This document shows, in pieces, positions 41,595 through 54,272 of a stretch of DNA of 64,000 nt. The notes under the pieces are model-generated. The model had not been told where the DNA came from and did no database searches. It worked only from the letters and a program-made list of their open reading frames with translations. Both the position numbers and the translations under genes were made by a program. Numbering within the stretch: the stretch's first letter is position 1; each line of letters starts with the position of its first letter. Where the stretch lies: assembly GCF_038404985.1 (NCBI RefSeq), contig NZ_JBBKBA010000001.1:2074001-2138000 (forward strand). Reading direction: 5' to 3'. The DNA comes from Ferrovibrio sp. MS7. GTDB taxonomy: Bacteria; Pseudomonadota; Alphaproteobacteria; Ferrovibrionales; Ferrovibrionaceae.

Positions 41595-41642
41595 GGCTGG
41601 TGAATGGACACCAGCCGGGGCCTGCGGTGTGATGGCAGGCAC
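41595..41642. other. Two adjacent hairpins in the intergenic gap
   Basis: CCGGCTGGTG-AATGGA-CACCAGCCGG (41595-41620) is a perfect 10-bp stem with a six-base loop; GCCTGC...GCAGGC (41622-41642) follows with a nine-base loop. No U-tract follows, so this is not a standard terminator. It lies 94 bp before the small secreted protein start. Confidence 0.5.
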
Positions 41643-41735
41643 AGGCGCGGCGGATGGCGCGGCGAGGGCGGTTTACTTCCCCGCAACTCGGATCATCTTC
41701 TGCGGCAGCCAACATCACCCGGAAAGGCTTGTGCC

Positions 41736-42080
41736 ATGTCCATCCGCAGTACGCTTTTCGCCAGTGCGCTTACCTTCGCGCTGATCCTGTTCGCCTATGC
41801 CGCCCATGCCGGTCAATACACCCTGGCGCCGGGCGCGCAGACTTATATCGATGTCAGCACGCAAGGCAGCTACACCACCATCACCGTGGTGAATACCGGT
41901 TCGGCGCCGGCCGTGGTCGAATTCGATGCACCGCTCAATCGCCGCGTCGACGTGGCGCCGGGCCAGCGCAACGAGTTTTACGGTTCGATCCGCACGCGCG
42001 GCAGCCTGCTGGTGCGCAATAGCGGCCAGAGCGCCGTCACCGTCACCTCGAGCTATCAGGATCGTCCGCCATCGCCGTAA
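41736..42080 (+). CDS. Small secreted protein of unknown function
   Basis: 114-residue protein with a clear signal peptide (residues 1-25, ending YAAHA) and a beta-rich mature part of about 89 residues: YTLAPGAQTYIDVSTQGSYT, then TITVVNTGSAPAVVEF. It has no cysteine and no recognised domain. ATG 41736 follows ggaaagg at a good distance. Its stop is 4 bp from the convergent cpdA stop. The export prediction is firm; function is unknown. Confidence 0.65.
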   Translation: MSIRSTLFASALTFALILFAYAAHAGQYTLAPGAQTYIDVSTQGSYTTITVVNTGSAPAVVEFDAPLNRRVDVAPGQRNEFYGSIRTRGSLLVRNSGQSAVTVTSSYQDRPPSP

Positions 42081-42084
42081 TGCG

Positions 42085-42894
42085 TCAGGCGAAAGGATAC
42101 GGCCCGGGGAAATCGCCGACCGGGACGAAATGCGTGATCAGGCCGGTTTCCGCCCGCCAGTGATGCAGCAGGAAAGCCGGCGGCTCGATATAGGAGCGCG
42201 GCTTTGCGGCAGGATCGAGTTGCAGGGCAATCGCCGTGGTGGTGCTGGGCGTCGTGCAAAGAAAAGTACCGCCGAAGCGTAGCTGCATGAAGCGGTGCAC
42301 GTGGCCGCAGACGACGCGCTCTACTGACCGATAGCGCGCCAGCAGTTCGGCCAGGCCATCGCCGCCCTCGCACCAGTATTTATCCAGATAGGGAATGCCG
42401 CAGGCAAAGGGCGGCTGGTGCAGCATGACAATCGAGGGCCGTTGCGGCTCTTGGGCGAGCGCCTGTTCCAGCCAGGCAAGCCGTGCTGAGTCGATGAGGC
42501 CGTGATGCAGGCCGGGCAGGGTGACATCCAGCGCCAGGATGCGCAGCGGCCCGGCTTCCACTACATAGTGGAAGGGATGCGCCGCCGGCAGATAGGCGTG
42601 ATCCTGGAAAGCGTCGCGGAAAGCGGCATGGCCTGCGGCAAAGCCGCCGTCATGATTGCCCGGAATCACCAGGTAGGGTACGCGCAGTTCGCTCAGCAAC
42701 GCGCGCGCCATCTTGTATTCCGCCGGCTGGCCTTCATCCACGATATCGCCGCTCAGCAGTACCAGGTCGATGGCCGGGCTGAAGGCATTCACCTGGGCGA
42801 TGGCGGCGGCGAACATGGCATTGGAATCGACCACGCCCTGATACAGTTCGCCGCACGGCCGGATATGCGGGTCGGATAGCTGCGCGATCAGCAT
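42085..42894 (-). CDS. cpdA: CpdA-type metallophosphoesterase (cAMP phosphodiesterase)
   Basis: 269-residue class III phosphodiesterase/calcineurin-like enzyme. Metal ligands: QLSDPHI (Asp, His) near residue 8, LLSGDIVDEG, VIPGNHDGG, MLHQPP and CGHVHRF. Relatives hydrolyse cAMP, although some prefer other cyclic nucleotides. Start at ATG 42894 overlaps the upstream hydrolase gene by 7 bp, so the two are coupled. Confidence 0.88.
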   Translation of the reverse strand: MLIAQLSDPHIRPCGELYQGVVDSNAMFAAAIAQVNAFSPAIDLVLLSGDIVDEGQPAEYKMARALLSELRVPYLVIPGNHDGGFAAGHAAFRDAFQDHAYLPAAHPFHYVVEAGPLRILALDVTLPGLHHGLIDSARLAWLEQALAQEPQRPSIVMLHQPPFACGIPYLDKYWCEGGDGLAELLARYRSVERVVCGHVHRFMQLRFGGTFLCTTPSTTTAIALQLDPAAKPRSYIEPPAFLLHHWRAETGLITHFVPVGDFPGPYPFA

Positions 42895-43712
42895 GGCGTA
42901 TTCAACTGCTTCAGGAAAGACAGCAGCCGCTCCGAGATAAGGGCCGGCTGTTCCAGGCTTGGCAGGTGCGCGGTGCCGGGCAGCGGTTCGAAGCTGGCCT
43001 TCGGCATCATCCGAGCGATCTGCCGGCCACGCTCCTGGATATAGGGAAAGTCGTAAGCGCCGCAGAGGATCATCGCCGGCGCCGCTATCTCGCCAAGACG
43101 CAGGTAATTGGCAACGGCATCGGTATTCGCGCCAACAGGCGGCGCGCGCAAAGCGATGCCATTCATCTCCAGAAACAACTCGCGCGCCGCACCAGACACG
43201 CGGCCTTCCGGCTGCAATGGGCCATCGAGCCATAGCCGCGCTTTGAGTTGGTTCAGCGCCGCCGCATCGCCAGCCGCCTCGGCCCGCTTCTGCTCTGCCA
43301 GCAGGGCAGCGATTTCCGGCGCGTGCTGCGGTTCCGGCGCGCCGATCAGCGACGGCGAGATCAGGAACAGGCCACGGATGCGCTCCGGATGCAGGATCGC
43401 CGCATCCAGCGCGATGCGGCCGCCCTGGGAGCAGGCAACCAGGATGGCCGGTTTGCCATCGGCCAGGGCGTCGATCACCGCCAGCAGGTCGCCGACCGCC
43501 GAATGATCCTGCTTTTCAGCATGGCTGGCGCCAAAGCCGCGCCGGTCATAGGCGATGGCGCGGTATTGCCCGCCAACCGCCTGCCATTGCGCCTGCCACT
43601 TGCGGCTGTCGCAGATCGCCGCATGCAGGAATACTACTGGAATGCCGTCGCCAGTGACGGCAGCGGCGAGATGGGCCTGGCCGGAAGTGACTTGATGGCT
43701 ATATCGCATCAT
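42888..43712 (-). CDS. Alpha/beta hydrolase
   Basis: 274-residue alpha/beta hydrolase. Nucleophile elbow ACSQGG (Ser), acid in [10 protein letters not shown] (Asp), catalytic His in [11 protein letters not shown], oxyanion region [11 protein letters not shown]. The pattern is like 3-oxoadipate enol-lactonase/esterase relatives, but no such pathway genes are near. Two adjacent ATG codons (43712, 43709) may start it. It follows gyrB by 27 bp. Confidence 0.9.
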   Translation of the reverse strand: MMRYSHQVTSGQAHLAAAVTGDGIPVVFLHAAICDSRKWQAQWQAVGGQYRAIAYDRRGFGASHAEKQDHSAVGDLLAVIDALADGKPAILVACSQGGRIALDAAILHPERIRGLFLISPSLIGAPEPQHAPEIAALLAEQKRAEAAGDAAALNQLKARLWLDGPLQPEGRVSGAARELFLEMNGIALRAPPVGANTDAVANYLRLGEIAAPAMILCGAYDFPYIQERGRQIARMMPKASFEPLPGTAHLPSLEQPALISERLLSFLKQLNTPC

Positions 43713-43739
43713 CCACTCCGGGCAGGGGCAATGGGCCGA

Positions 43740-47432
<3,693 letters not shown>

Positions 47433-47433
<1 letters not shown>

Positions 47434-48551
47434 CACACACGCATCGGCATCAGCACGTAGAGCACGCCATCATCGGCGGGATCGCGCACGATGGTCGGCG
47501 CCAGGGCGTCGGCCAGCAGGAAGCGGGCATTCTCGCCTTCGATCTGGCCGGCGATATCCAGCAGATAGCGCGAATTGTAGCCGACCTCGATCGGCGCCGC
47601 GCTGTAGGCGATGGTAAGCTGCTCGGTGGCGGAACCCTGGTCCGGGCTGGTCGCCGACAGTTCAAGCCCTTCCGGCTTGAGCGTCAGCTTCACGGCGCGG
47701 CTCTTCTCGGTAGAGATGGTGGCGACGCGGTCGACGGCGGCCGAGAAGGCCTTGCTGTCGACTTCCATCACCTTGTCATTCTCGCGCGGGATGACGCGCT
47801 CGTATTCGGGGAAGGAACCGTCGATCAGCTTCGACACCAGCACCAGATCGCCGAAGGTGAAGCGGATCTTGGTGTCGCTGAGTTCGATGCGCACTTCGGC
47901 GCCGCTGCCATCCAGCAGCTTCTGCAATTCGTTCACCGTCTTGCGCGGCACGATCACGCCGGGCATGCCGCTGGCGCCAGTGGGCAGCGGCGTCTCGACG
48001 CGGGCGAGGCGATGGCCATCGGTGGCAACAGCGCGCAGCATCGGCACGCCGGCGGAAGCGGCGGCATGCAGGTAGATGCCGTTGAGGTAATAGCGCGTCT
48101 CTTCCGTCGAGATCGCGAAGCGGGTCTTGTCCACCAGGCGGCGCAGCTGATCGGCCGGCAGCGGGAAGCTGTTCGGCAGCTCGCCCGGCGCCATCACCGG
48201 GAAATCTTCCTTCGGCAGGCAGGAGAGTTTGAAGCTGGAGCGGCCGGCACGCAGCTCAAGCCGCTGGTCGCCGGCAGAGTAGGTGAGCTCCACTTCCGAG
48301 CCATCGGGCAGCTTGCGCACGATGTCGTAGAAAGTATGCGCGGCAACGGTGGTGGCGCCCGGTTTGCTCACCTTGGCGGCGAGTTTCTCCACCACGGCGA
48401 TGTCGAGGTCGGTGGCGGTCAGCGCCAGCTTTTCGCCCTCGGCCTCGAGCAGCACGTTGGAGAGGATCGGGATGGTGTTGCGGCGCTCCACCACGCTCTG
48501 CACATGGCTCAGGGCAGTCAACAGAACGGCACGCTCGATGGTGAGTTTCAT
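47433..48551 (-). CDS. dnaN: DNA polymerase III beta clamp
   Basis: 372-residue sliding clamp. It opens MKLTIERAVLLTALSHVQSV and RRNTIPILSNVLLEA, and contains FAISTEETRYYLNGIYLH and the C-terminal VLMPMRV. Three repeated clamp domains are expected over this length. Start ATG 48551. It is separated from dnaA by 167 bp holding a strong terminator, so it must have its own promoter or depend on readthrough. Confidence 0.98.
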
Positions 48552-48648
48552 GGCTGAAAACCGGGAATGTTGCCTCCCCCGGCGGCGGTTCCGCCGAGTC
48601 TGGCGAGTATAGCAAACGGAGACGGCGGAAGCTATTGAAACGCAACGC

Positions 48649-48685
48649 AAAAACGGGCCGCTGGGGATAATCCGGCGGCCCGTTT
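48649..48685 (-). terminator. Rho-independent terminator after dnaA
   Basis: An 11-bp perfect stem (AAACGGGCCGC / GCGGCCCGTTT) around a 13-nt loop is followed on the minus strand by TTTTTGCG. It lies 33 bp beyond the dnaA stop and before dnaN. Confidence 0.85.
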
Positions 48686-48718
48686 AAGTGGTTGATTTCT
48701 TAAGGAAATGTTACGCCG

Positions 48719-50305
48719 TCAGCCTTCCAGTTTGCGGCGCAGCAAATCGATATCCTCGGCAAAGGCGCTGTCGATCTCGCGCAGCTCCTCGATCTTGCGC
48801 ACGGCATGCATCACCGTGGTGTGGTCGCGGCCGCCGAACTTGCGCCCGATCTCGGGCAGGCTGCGCGAGGTGAGCTGCTTGGCCAGATACATCGCCACCT
48901 GGCGCGGGCGGGCCACGGCGCGGGCGCGGCGCGGCGAATGCATGTCGGCGAAGCGGATCGAGAAATGCTCGGCGACGCGCTTCTGGATTTCCTCGATCGT
49001 GACCTTGCGGTCATTGGCGCGAAGCAGGTCGGACAGCACTTCCTGCGCCGACTGCACGGTGATCGGGCGGCCGACCAGGCTGGAATAGGCCGAGATGCGG
49101 TTCAGCGCGCCTTCCAGCTCGCGGATATTGGACGTAATGCGGCGGGCGAGGAAATCCATCACCTCCGGCGGCACGCCGCGCAGGCCGCTGCGCTCCGCCT
49201 TGGCCTGCAGGATGGAAAGCCGCAGTTCGAAATCGGTCGGGTGGATGTCCACCACCAGGCCCCAGCCGAGGCGCGAGCGCATGCGCTCCTCGATGCCCTC
49301 GAGATCGGACGGCGAGCGGTCGCCAGAGACGATGATCTGGCGGTTCTGGTCGCACAGCGCATTGAAGGTGTGGAAGAACTCTTCCTGCGTGCTTTCCTTG
49401 CCGGCGATGAACTGGATGTCGTCGATCATCAGCACATCAACCGAGCGGAACTGCTCCTTGAACGCCATCGTGTCCTTGAAGCGCAGCGCCCGGATGAACT
49501 GGTACATGAACTTCTCGGCCGAGAGATAGACCACGCGGCGCTCCGGGAAGCGCTGGCGGATATGCCAGCCGATGGCATGCATCAGATGGGTCTTGCCCAA
49601 GCCCACGCCGCTGTAGAGGAACAGCGGATTGTAGGCGACCTGCGGGCTTTCGGCGACGCGGAGCGCCGCGGCGCGGGCCAGTTCATTCGACTTGCCGGTG
49701 ATGAAGCTGTCGAAGGTGAAGCGCGGATCGAGCGGCGCGGAAAGCTCGCGCTCGACATCGTCCATGTCGCGCGCCGGCATCGCCACGCCGCGTTCGGCGG
49801 CCACAGCGCGCTCGGAGAGGCGGTCGGCGCCATCGAAGCTGGCAGCAGGGCGCAGCAGTGAGGCCTGCTTGGCCGGAACTGCTGCCTGGGCCTGGCCGGG
49901 AACATTCGCCTGGGCGGCTGCGGCCGAACCCTGGGCGGCCGGTGCCGTGGCGGCAACACGGACATGGATCAGCACCCGGCGCACATCCGGGTTTTCCAGC
50001 CGCCAGATTTCGCGCAGGCGTTCGCTGTAGTGGTTCGCCACCCAGTCGCGCATGAAGCGGGTCGGCACCGAAAGATGCACGTCGCCATCGCCCAGCGTCG
50101 CCTTGGCCAGCGCCAGCGGCTTGAGCCAGGAATTGAACGCCGCCTCGCCGAAGGCGACGCGAAGCCGGCTGCGCACGCGCTGCCATTGCGGCTCCAGCGC
50201 GGCAGTGGCCTCGGCGGTGGTGTCGATCTGGATCTCGCTATCCTCGGGGCTGATGAGACCCTTGGCGGAGACGGATTTGGGCTGCGGCTGCGAAGACTTC
50301 ACCAT
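48719..50305 (-). CDS. dnaA: Chromosomal replication initiator DnaA
   Basis: 528-residue AAA+ initiator that opens oriC. Domain I about 38-115; domain II is an Ala/Gln-rich linker (118-160); domain III has Walker A SGVGLGKTHLMHAIG near 232 and VLMIDDIQFIAGKESTQEEFF; domain IV has RPRQVAMYLAKQLTSRSLPEI and the DNA-contact motif GGRDHTTVMHAVRK. The N-terminus is about 35 residues longer than usual. A rhodanese gene ends only 9 bp upstream on the same strand. Confidence 0.98.
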   Translation of the reverse strand: MVKSSQPQPKSVSAKGLISPEDSEIQIDTTAEATAALEPQWQRVRSRLRVAFGEAAFNSWLKPLALAKATLGDGDVHLSVPTRFMRDWVANHYSERLREIWRLENPDVRRVLIHVRVAATAPAAQGSAAAAQANVPGQAQAAVPAKQASLLRPAASFDGADRLSERAVAAERGVAMPARDMDDVERELSAPLDPRFTFDSFITGKSNELARAAALRVAESPQVAYNPLFLYSGVGLGKTHLMHAIGWHIRQRFPERRVVYLSAEKFMYQFIRALRFKDTMAFKEQFRSVDVLMIDDIQFIAGKESTQEEFFHTFNALCDQNRQIIVSGDRSPSDLEGIEERMRSRLGWGLVVDIHPTDFELRLSILQAKAERSGLRGVPPEVMDFLARRITSNIRELEGALNRISAYSSLVGRPITVQSAQEVLSDLLRANDRKVTIEEIQKRVAEHFSIRFADMHSPRRARAVARPRQVAMYLAKQLTSRSLPEIGRKFGGRDHTTVMHAVRKIEELREIDSAFAEDIDLLRRKLEG

Positions 50306-50314
50306 GGCGCGGCC

Positions 50315-50758
50315 TCAGCTCTGCGACCAGGCGAGGCCGGCGGCCTTCCAACCATTGAGGTGGCCACGCTGCTTCTGGGCATCCATGTCGCCTTCGAAGC
50401 CGCCAGCGATATTGTAGCAGGGGCCGAAGCCCGCGGCGGTCATGGCGATAGCCGCGGCGCGCGAGCGGGCGCCAGAACGGCAGAGGAAGTAAAGCGGCTG
50501 ACCCGGCGCGATATTCTTTGCGCGCAGTTCGTCAGCGAAATGCGAATTCACGGTCATCTCGGGATACACTTGCCAGGAAATCAAAAGAGGAGACTTGGAC
50601 AGAGCGTTCAGGTCGGGCGTGCCGACATAGCTCCATTCCGGCTTGGTACGTACGTCTATCAGAATTGCGGCCGGATCTTGCTGCAGCTTCGACCAGGTAT
50701 CGTTCGGTGTGATATCGCCTGCATAGCTATCTACCCCCGTCGTTGCCGCCGCCTGCAT
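50315..50758 (-). CDS. Rhodanese-like protein upstream of dnaA
   Basis: 147-residue single-domain rhodanese, a fold that moves sulfane sulfur through an active-site Cys. The loop is FLCRSGARSRAAA (Cys 93), with ILIDVRTKPEWSYVG near residue 32. Start at ATG 50758 has gaggttgggg ahead; the longer frame to 50902 begins with low-complexity sequence unlike rhodanese. Nine bases separate its stop from the dnaA start, so dnaA is probably cotranscribed with it. Confidence 0.88.
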   Translation of the reverse strand: MQAAATTGVDSYAGDITPNDTWSKLQQDPAAILIDVRTKPEWSYVGTPDLNALSKSPLLISWQVYPEMTVNSHFADELRAKNIAPGQPLYFLCRSGARSRAAAIAMTAAGFGPCYNIAGGFEGDMDAQKQRGHLNGWKAAGLAWSQS

Positions 50759-51285
50759 CCCCAACCTCGCGCCACGTGATTTGTAACTCGTTTTTGTCGT
50801 GCGTAACGCGCTGCCTGCGTCGCCATCACTGCTTGCAAAAAACACGTTCTCAACAAAAACGCGACCACTCACCCCCGCAAACCCAATAGCTTCAGCCTTC
50901 ATTCATGTCGTCTGTTGCGGTCGGCGCGGCGACCGTTTCCTTATGAGCGCGGGCTTTCGAGATGTCGAAAAACGCACAAAGAAAACTCAATCACCGCACC
51001 GCCTGTCGCGTCATGTAATGTCAGCGTCCACCGCGAGGCAGCGGTGCATTAAAGGCAAAAACGCCGGAGCGAAGCAAGCAGACTATTCGCGACTCCGGAA
51101 AATAATTTTTCGGTGTTGCAACATTAGAACTTGTCGCGTGGTTTTGCGGCATTTGATGCGTGTTCCATTCGATGCAAGGGAATTGTTGCCGCGCGAAAGA
51201 AACAGCAGTGAACATCGCTGCGCGGAGTCGCAACGCGCCATCTCGTTCATAAGGATAAGGCGGCGCCCAAGCCACGGCAGAAGCA
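50759..51285. other. Non-coding, A/T-richer region with several hairpins
   Basis: Between the rhodanese start and the rpsT terminator I find no convincing gene. The stretch is visibly richer in A/T than its coding neighbours. Hairpins: CGGTCG/CGACCG (50918-50935), CACCGC/GCGGTG with a six-base loop (51029-51046), CCGGAG/CTCCGG (51064-51098), and CCGCGC/GCGCGG (51190-51225). No TTATNCACA-type DnaA box was found on either strand. It must hold the promoter of the rhodanese-dnaA unit; an sRNA or replication-origin role is possible but unproven. Confidence 0.5.
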
Positions 51286-51286
51286 C

Positions 51287-51330
51287 AAAAAAATATCGCC
51301 ACGCACTTAGGGTTAAGTGCGTGGCGATAT
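51287..51330 (-). terminator. Strong rho-independent terminator of rpsT
   Basis: A perfect 17-bp stem (51293-51309 with 51314-51330) and a GGGT loop, followed on the minus strand by seven T. It lies 47 bp after the rpsT stop and isolates rpsT from the dnaA region. A weaker T-run at 51336-51340 could serve the other strand. Confidence 0.93.
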
Positions 51331-51377
51331 CGGAATTTTTATGCGGGCGGCGACGGCCAGGCCGGCGCCAGCGCCGA

Positions 51378-51641
51378 TCAACCCATCGTCTTGATGGCGG
51401 CGTTCAGACGCGACAGCTTGCGCGAGGCGGTGCCCTTGTGGACCACGCCCTTGTTCACGCTCTTGTCGAGAGCCGGCTGCGCCAGCTTGAAGGCGGCCTG
51501 CGCGGCAGCCTTGTCGCCGCTGGCGATAGCGGTCTCGACCTGCTTCACAGCGCTGCGCACCTTGGTGCGGCGGGCGCGGTTGACGGCAGTGCGCTTCGGG
51601 GTTTGGCGGGCGCGCTTCTCCGCGGACTTATGCTGAGCCAT
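51378..51641 (-). CDS. rpsT: 30S ribosomal protein S20
   Basis: 87-residue basic ribosomal protein that binds 16S rRNA. Begins [22 protein letters not shown] and ends [19 protein letters not shown]. Start at ATG 51641; the longer frame crosses the promoter. It has its own promoter and terminator. Confidence 0.97.
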   Translation of the reverse strand: MAQHKSAEKRARQTPKRTAVNRARRTKVRSAVKQVETAIASGDKAAAQAAFKLAQPALDKSVNKGVVHKGTASRKLSRLNAAIKTMG

Positions 51642-51696
51642 GGATAGTGTATTCCAGTTGCTTGGATCGTGCCTTGCGGCGAAATCAGAGGGGCGC

Positions 51697-51725
51697 GTTA
51701 TAGCCCCCATGCCCCCCGCCGTCAA
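51697..51725 (-). promoter_or_regulatory. Sigma-70-type promoter of rpsT
   Basis: On the minus strand TTGACG, a 17-bp spacer, then TATAAC: close to consensus and about 55 bp before the rpsT ATG. The inverted repeat GCCGTCA/TGACGGC (51718-51739) covers the -35 element. Confidence 0.8.
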
Positions 51726-51827
51726 CCCCATGTGACGGCCTGTATTTTTCCGCCTTCGGGGTCCGCATCGGCGCTGGGCCTCGGGGCTGCCTTGCCGGGC
51801 TCGGCGGCGCTGGGGCATAGTGCCGCC

Positions 51828-52427
51828 ATGGGCGGATTTTCCTTTCCAGATGTGGGGCTTGTGGCCCAGGCGCTATGCCTGCTCGGCACCCTCGCCGGCT
51901 TGCTGCTGGCAGCCGGCAGTCCGCTGCCGGCGGCTTTCTTCTGGGGCATCGGCATCGGCCTGCAGGCGGCGCTGGCCGCAGCGGAACTGGCGGATCGCCT
52001 GGATCTGCCTGGAATCGCCGGCCTGTTGCCGCTGCTGCGGTTTCACAGCCTCACGCTGGGCGGCCTCGCCCTGGCACTGGGCGCCCTGCTCGGGCTGGTG
52101 TTGCCGCCGGGCAACAAGCGCACCGGGCTGCTCACTGCCATCGGTATCGCGCTGCTGATCGCCGTGGCGGCGGAACGCCTGTCGCTGGGGTCGCTGCCGT
52201 TGCCGCTGATCGTGCTGGGCGTGCTGATGCTGGCGGTGCTGATCGGTCTGCGCCACCGTCCGGCCCCCGCCCGCTGGCTGCTGCTGGGCACATTATTACT
52301 GGCGCTGGCTGAACTGGCCCGCTACCGCTATCTCGGCGGCCTGCCGATCGCGCCCGAGGCGCTGGCGCGGCTCTGCCTCGGCGGCGGCTTCCTCTGTTGC
52401 GGGCTCGCGGCGCGAGCGACGCGGTAG
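51828..52427 (+). CDS. Multi-helix membrane protein of unknown function
   Basis: 199-residue very hydrophobic protein with about six predicted transmembrane helices separated by short loops; the few charged residues sit in the loops ([23 protein letters not shown]). No family recognised. ATG 51828 is the first plausible start because translation further upstream would sit on the rpsT promoter; no good ribosome-binding site precedes it. Converges on the amidohydrolase gene with 18 bp between. Confidence 0.6.
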   Translation: MGGFSFPDVGLVAQALCLLGTLAGLLLAAGSPLPAAFFWGIGIGLQAALAAAELADRLDLPGIAGLLPLLRFHSLTLGGLALALGALLGLVLPPGNKRTGLLTAIGIALLIAVAAERLSLGSLPLPLIVLGVLMLAVLIGLRHRPAPARWLLLGTLLLALAELARYRYLGGLPIAPEALARLCLGGGFLCCGLAARATR

Positions 52428-52445
52428 CTTGAGCGACACGCTAAA

Positions 52446-53297
52446 CTAGAAGCCGTATATTTCCGCCGGGTTGTCGACGAAGATGCGCCGCCGGTCGGCT
52501 TCGTTCGGCGCCCATTCCAGCATCAGGTCGAGCAGTTTGGCTTCGTCGGGATAGCCGAACTTGTCGGCCTGGGCATGGGGGAAGTTGCTGGCCCAGATCA
52601 TGCGCTCGGGCGCGTGCCGCACCAGGGCAGAGGCCAGGGCGCCGACATCCTCGTAGCGCGGCTTGCCGGCCTTCGAGGTCTCATACACGCCGGCCAGCTT
52701 GACCCAGACATTGCCGGTATCCACCAAGCGCAGCAGGCATTGGAAGGAAGGATGGTCCACCGGCACCGGATCGATGAACTTGCCGACATGGTCGATGATC
52801 ACCTTGCAGGGCAGGCGGCGGATCATCGCTTCATGCTCAGGTAATTCACGGCCATTCAATTGCAGCAGGATGCTCCAGCCGAACGGTGCGATGCGGTTGG
52901 CCATTTGCTCGGCCACGTCCAGCCGCAGCATGCCGCCATAGAGGTTCATGGTGCGCAGCCCGCGTGCACCGCCCTTGGTCAGGCGTTCAAGTTCGGCATC
53001 ATTCACGCCGGGTTTCACCACCACCACGGCGCGGGCGCGCTCCAGGCCAAGCTCGGCGGTGCAATCCATCGCCAGGCGGTTGTCGTCGCCATAGGCATTG
53101 GCCTGCACCACGATCACGCGCTCGATGCCCAGCCAGTCCATCACCTGGCGATATTCGGCCACGCCCACTGCCGGCGGCGTCGGCGTGTTCGGCAAAGCCG
53201 TGTAGCTGTCGGAATAGAAATGGATATGGCTGTCGCAGGCGCCCTTGGGCATCACAAGCTTCGGCTTCGGGCCGGTGAAGACACGGGTATAGGTCAT
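52446..53297 (-). CDS. LigI-like amidohydrolase (COG3618), sugar-lactone enzyme
   Basis: 283-residue metal-dependent hydrolase of the COG3618 amidohydrolase group. Marks: PKGACDSHIHFY near residue 20 (metal His pair), KVIIDHVGKF, and MIWASNFPHAQADKF. The group includes 2-pyrone-4,6-dicarboxylate lactonase (LigI) and D-galactarolactone isomerase. Because a uronate-dehydrogenase-like gene lies 44 bp upstream in the same operon and a TRAP transporter is close, action on a hexaric-acid lactone is the better guess; this is inference. Confidence 0.82.
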   Translation of the reverse strand: MTYTRVFTGPKPKLVMPKGACDSHIHFYSDSYTALPNTPTPPAVGVAEYRQVMDWLGIERVIVVQANAYGDDNRLAMDCTAELGLERARAVVVVKPGVNDAELERLTKGGARGLRTMNLYGGMLRLDVAEQMANRIAPFGWSILLQLNGRELPEHEAMIRRLPCKVIIDHVGKFIDPVPVDHPSFQCLLRLVDTGNVWVKLAGVYETSKAGKPRYEDVGALASALVRHAPERMIWASNFPHAQADKFGYPDEAKLLDLMLEWAPNEADRRRIFVDNPAEIYGF

Positions 53298-53341
53298 GGT
53301 CGCAACCCCGATACTATATGTGCGGCTACTTCTTCACGCGC

Positions 53342-54157
53342 CTACTTCTTCAGACGGGCGAGATCGCTGGAGAATTCCTGGGAGCAGAACGGGCTGCCGC
53401 CCTGGAAATAATCGCCGATGGGATCGGCGGGGAGGGCTTTCTGCGCTTCCAGCGCTTCCGCCGCGAAAGCCTCGGACTGGCCTTCCGGCCTGTAGCCGAG
53501 GCTCAAGGCATGGCCGTTATCCCACCAGGCGCGCTTGTTATCCGACATGCCATAGACGACTTCATAGACCAGGCCGGGCTTTTCCAGGCCGATGCAGATG
53601 AGCTGCACCAGGTCGGCGGGTTTCAGCCAGATCGCCAGGCGGCGCTCGTCGATCGGCTTGTCGCCGAAATTGCCGATGCGGATGCTCAGCACGCCCAGGC
53701 CATGCTTGTGGGCATAGAGCGAGCCGAGGCCCTCGCCAAACAACTTGGACAGGCCATAGCGCGTATCGGGCAGCGGCACGGCCTCGATGCCGATTTTCCG
53801 CTGGCGCGGGTGGAAACCCATCACATGGTTGGAGGAGGCGAAGACCACGCGCTGCACACCCTGGCGCCGCGCGGCTTCAAACAGGTTGTAGCAGCCGATG
53901 ATATTTGCGTTGAGGATGGTGTCCCACGGCCCTTCCACGGAAAAGCCGCCCAGATGCACGATGCCATCCACGCCCGCGCAGGCTTTTTCCACGGCGGCGG
54001 CATCGGCCAGATCGGCGGCGATGAAGCGTTCGTCTGGCCCAAGGTCGGCCGGCGCCTTGATGTCGCTTAAAATCAGCTCGGGGTAGAGCGGCTTGAGCAA
54101 CGGGCGCAGGCGGCTGCCGATGCCGCCGGCGGCGCCTGTGAGCAGAACGCGCTTCAT
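53342..54157 (-). CDS. udh: Uronate dehydrogenase-like NAD-dependent enzyme
   Basis: 271-residue short-chain/extended Rossmann enzyme. LLTGAAGGIGSRLRPLL is the NAD-binding loop, VHLGGFSVEGPWDTILNANI and VFASSNHVMGF match bacterial uronate dehydrogenases, and the catalytic Tyr/Lys are in RYGLSKLFGE. Udh oxidises D-galacturonate or D-glucuronate to the aldaro-lactone. The paired lactone-type amidohydrolase fits. An 11-bp direct repeat (CTACTTCTTCA, at 53326 and 53342) duplicates its last codons just past the stop. Confidence 0.82.
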   Translation of the reverse strand: MKRVLLTGAAGGIGSRLRPLLKPLYPELILSDIKAPADLGPDERFIAADLADAAAVEKACAGVDGIVHLGGFSVEGPWDTILNANIIGCYNLFEAARRQGVQRVVFASSNHVMGFHPRQRKIGIEAVPLPDTRYGLSKLFGEGLGSLYAHKHGLGVLSIRIGNFGDKPIDERRLAIWLKPADLVQLICIGLEKPGLVYEVVYGMSDNKRAWWDNGHALSLGYRPEGQSEAFAAEALEAQKALPADPIGDYFQGGSPFCSQEFSSDLARLKK

Positions 54158-54246
54158 CGGTTTTCACTCCCCAGTTATTGCCGCCCCATTTTTTCGGTCA
54201 GGGCTTGCGGCATAGTATGTCTTCTTCCGGGCAATCCACCAGCGGC

Positions 54247-54261
54247 GTCAGCCTGGCTGAC
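54247..54261. repeat. Perfect 15-bp palindrome between udh and fadR-type gene
   Basis: GTCAGCC-T-GGCTGAC lies 90 bp upstream of udh and 12 bp past the regulator stop. No U-tract follows on the minus strand, so an operator is as likely as a terminator. Confidence 0.5.
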
Positions 54262-54272
54262 TTGGGCTAAGG

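Noticed and set aside
41595-41642. Hairpins after the Bug binding protein as its terminator
   Set aside because: No U-tract follows on the plus strand, so I list them only as hairpins.
48662-48670. TGGGGATAA, one mismatch from a DnaA box
   Set aside because: It is a single copy lying in the loop of the dnaA terminator hairpin, with no neighbouring boxes or A/T-rich unwinding region.
51251-51260. aaggataagg as a possible DnaA box near rpsT
   Set aside because: Two mismatches to the consensus and isolated; not enough to call an origin.
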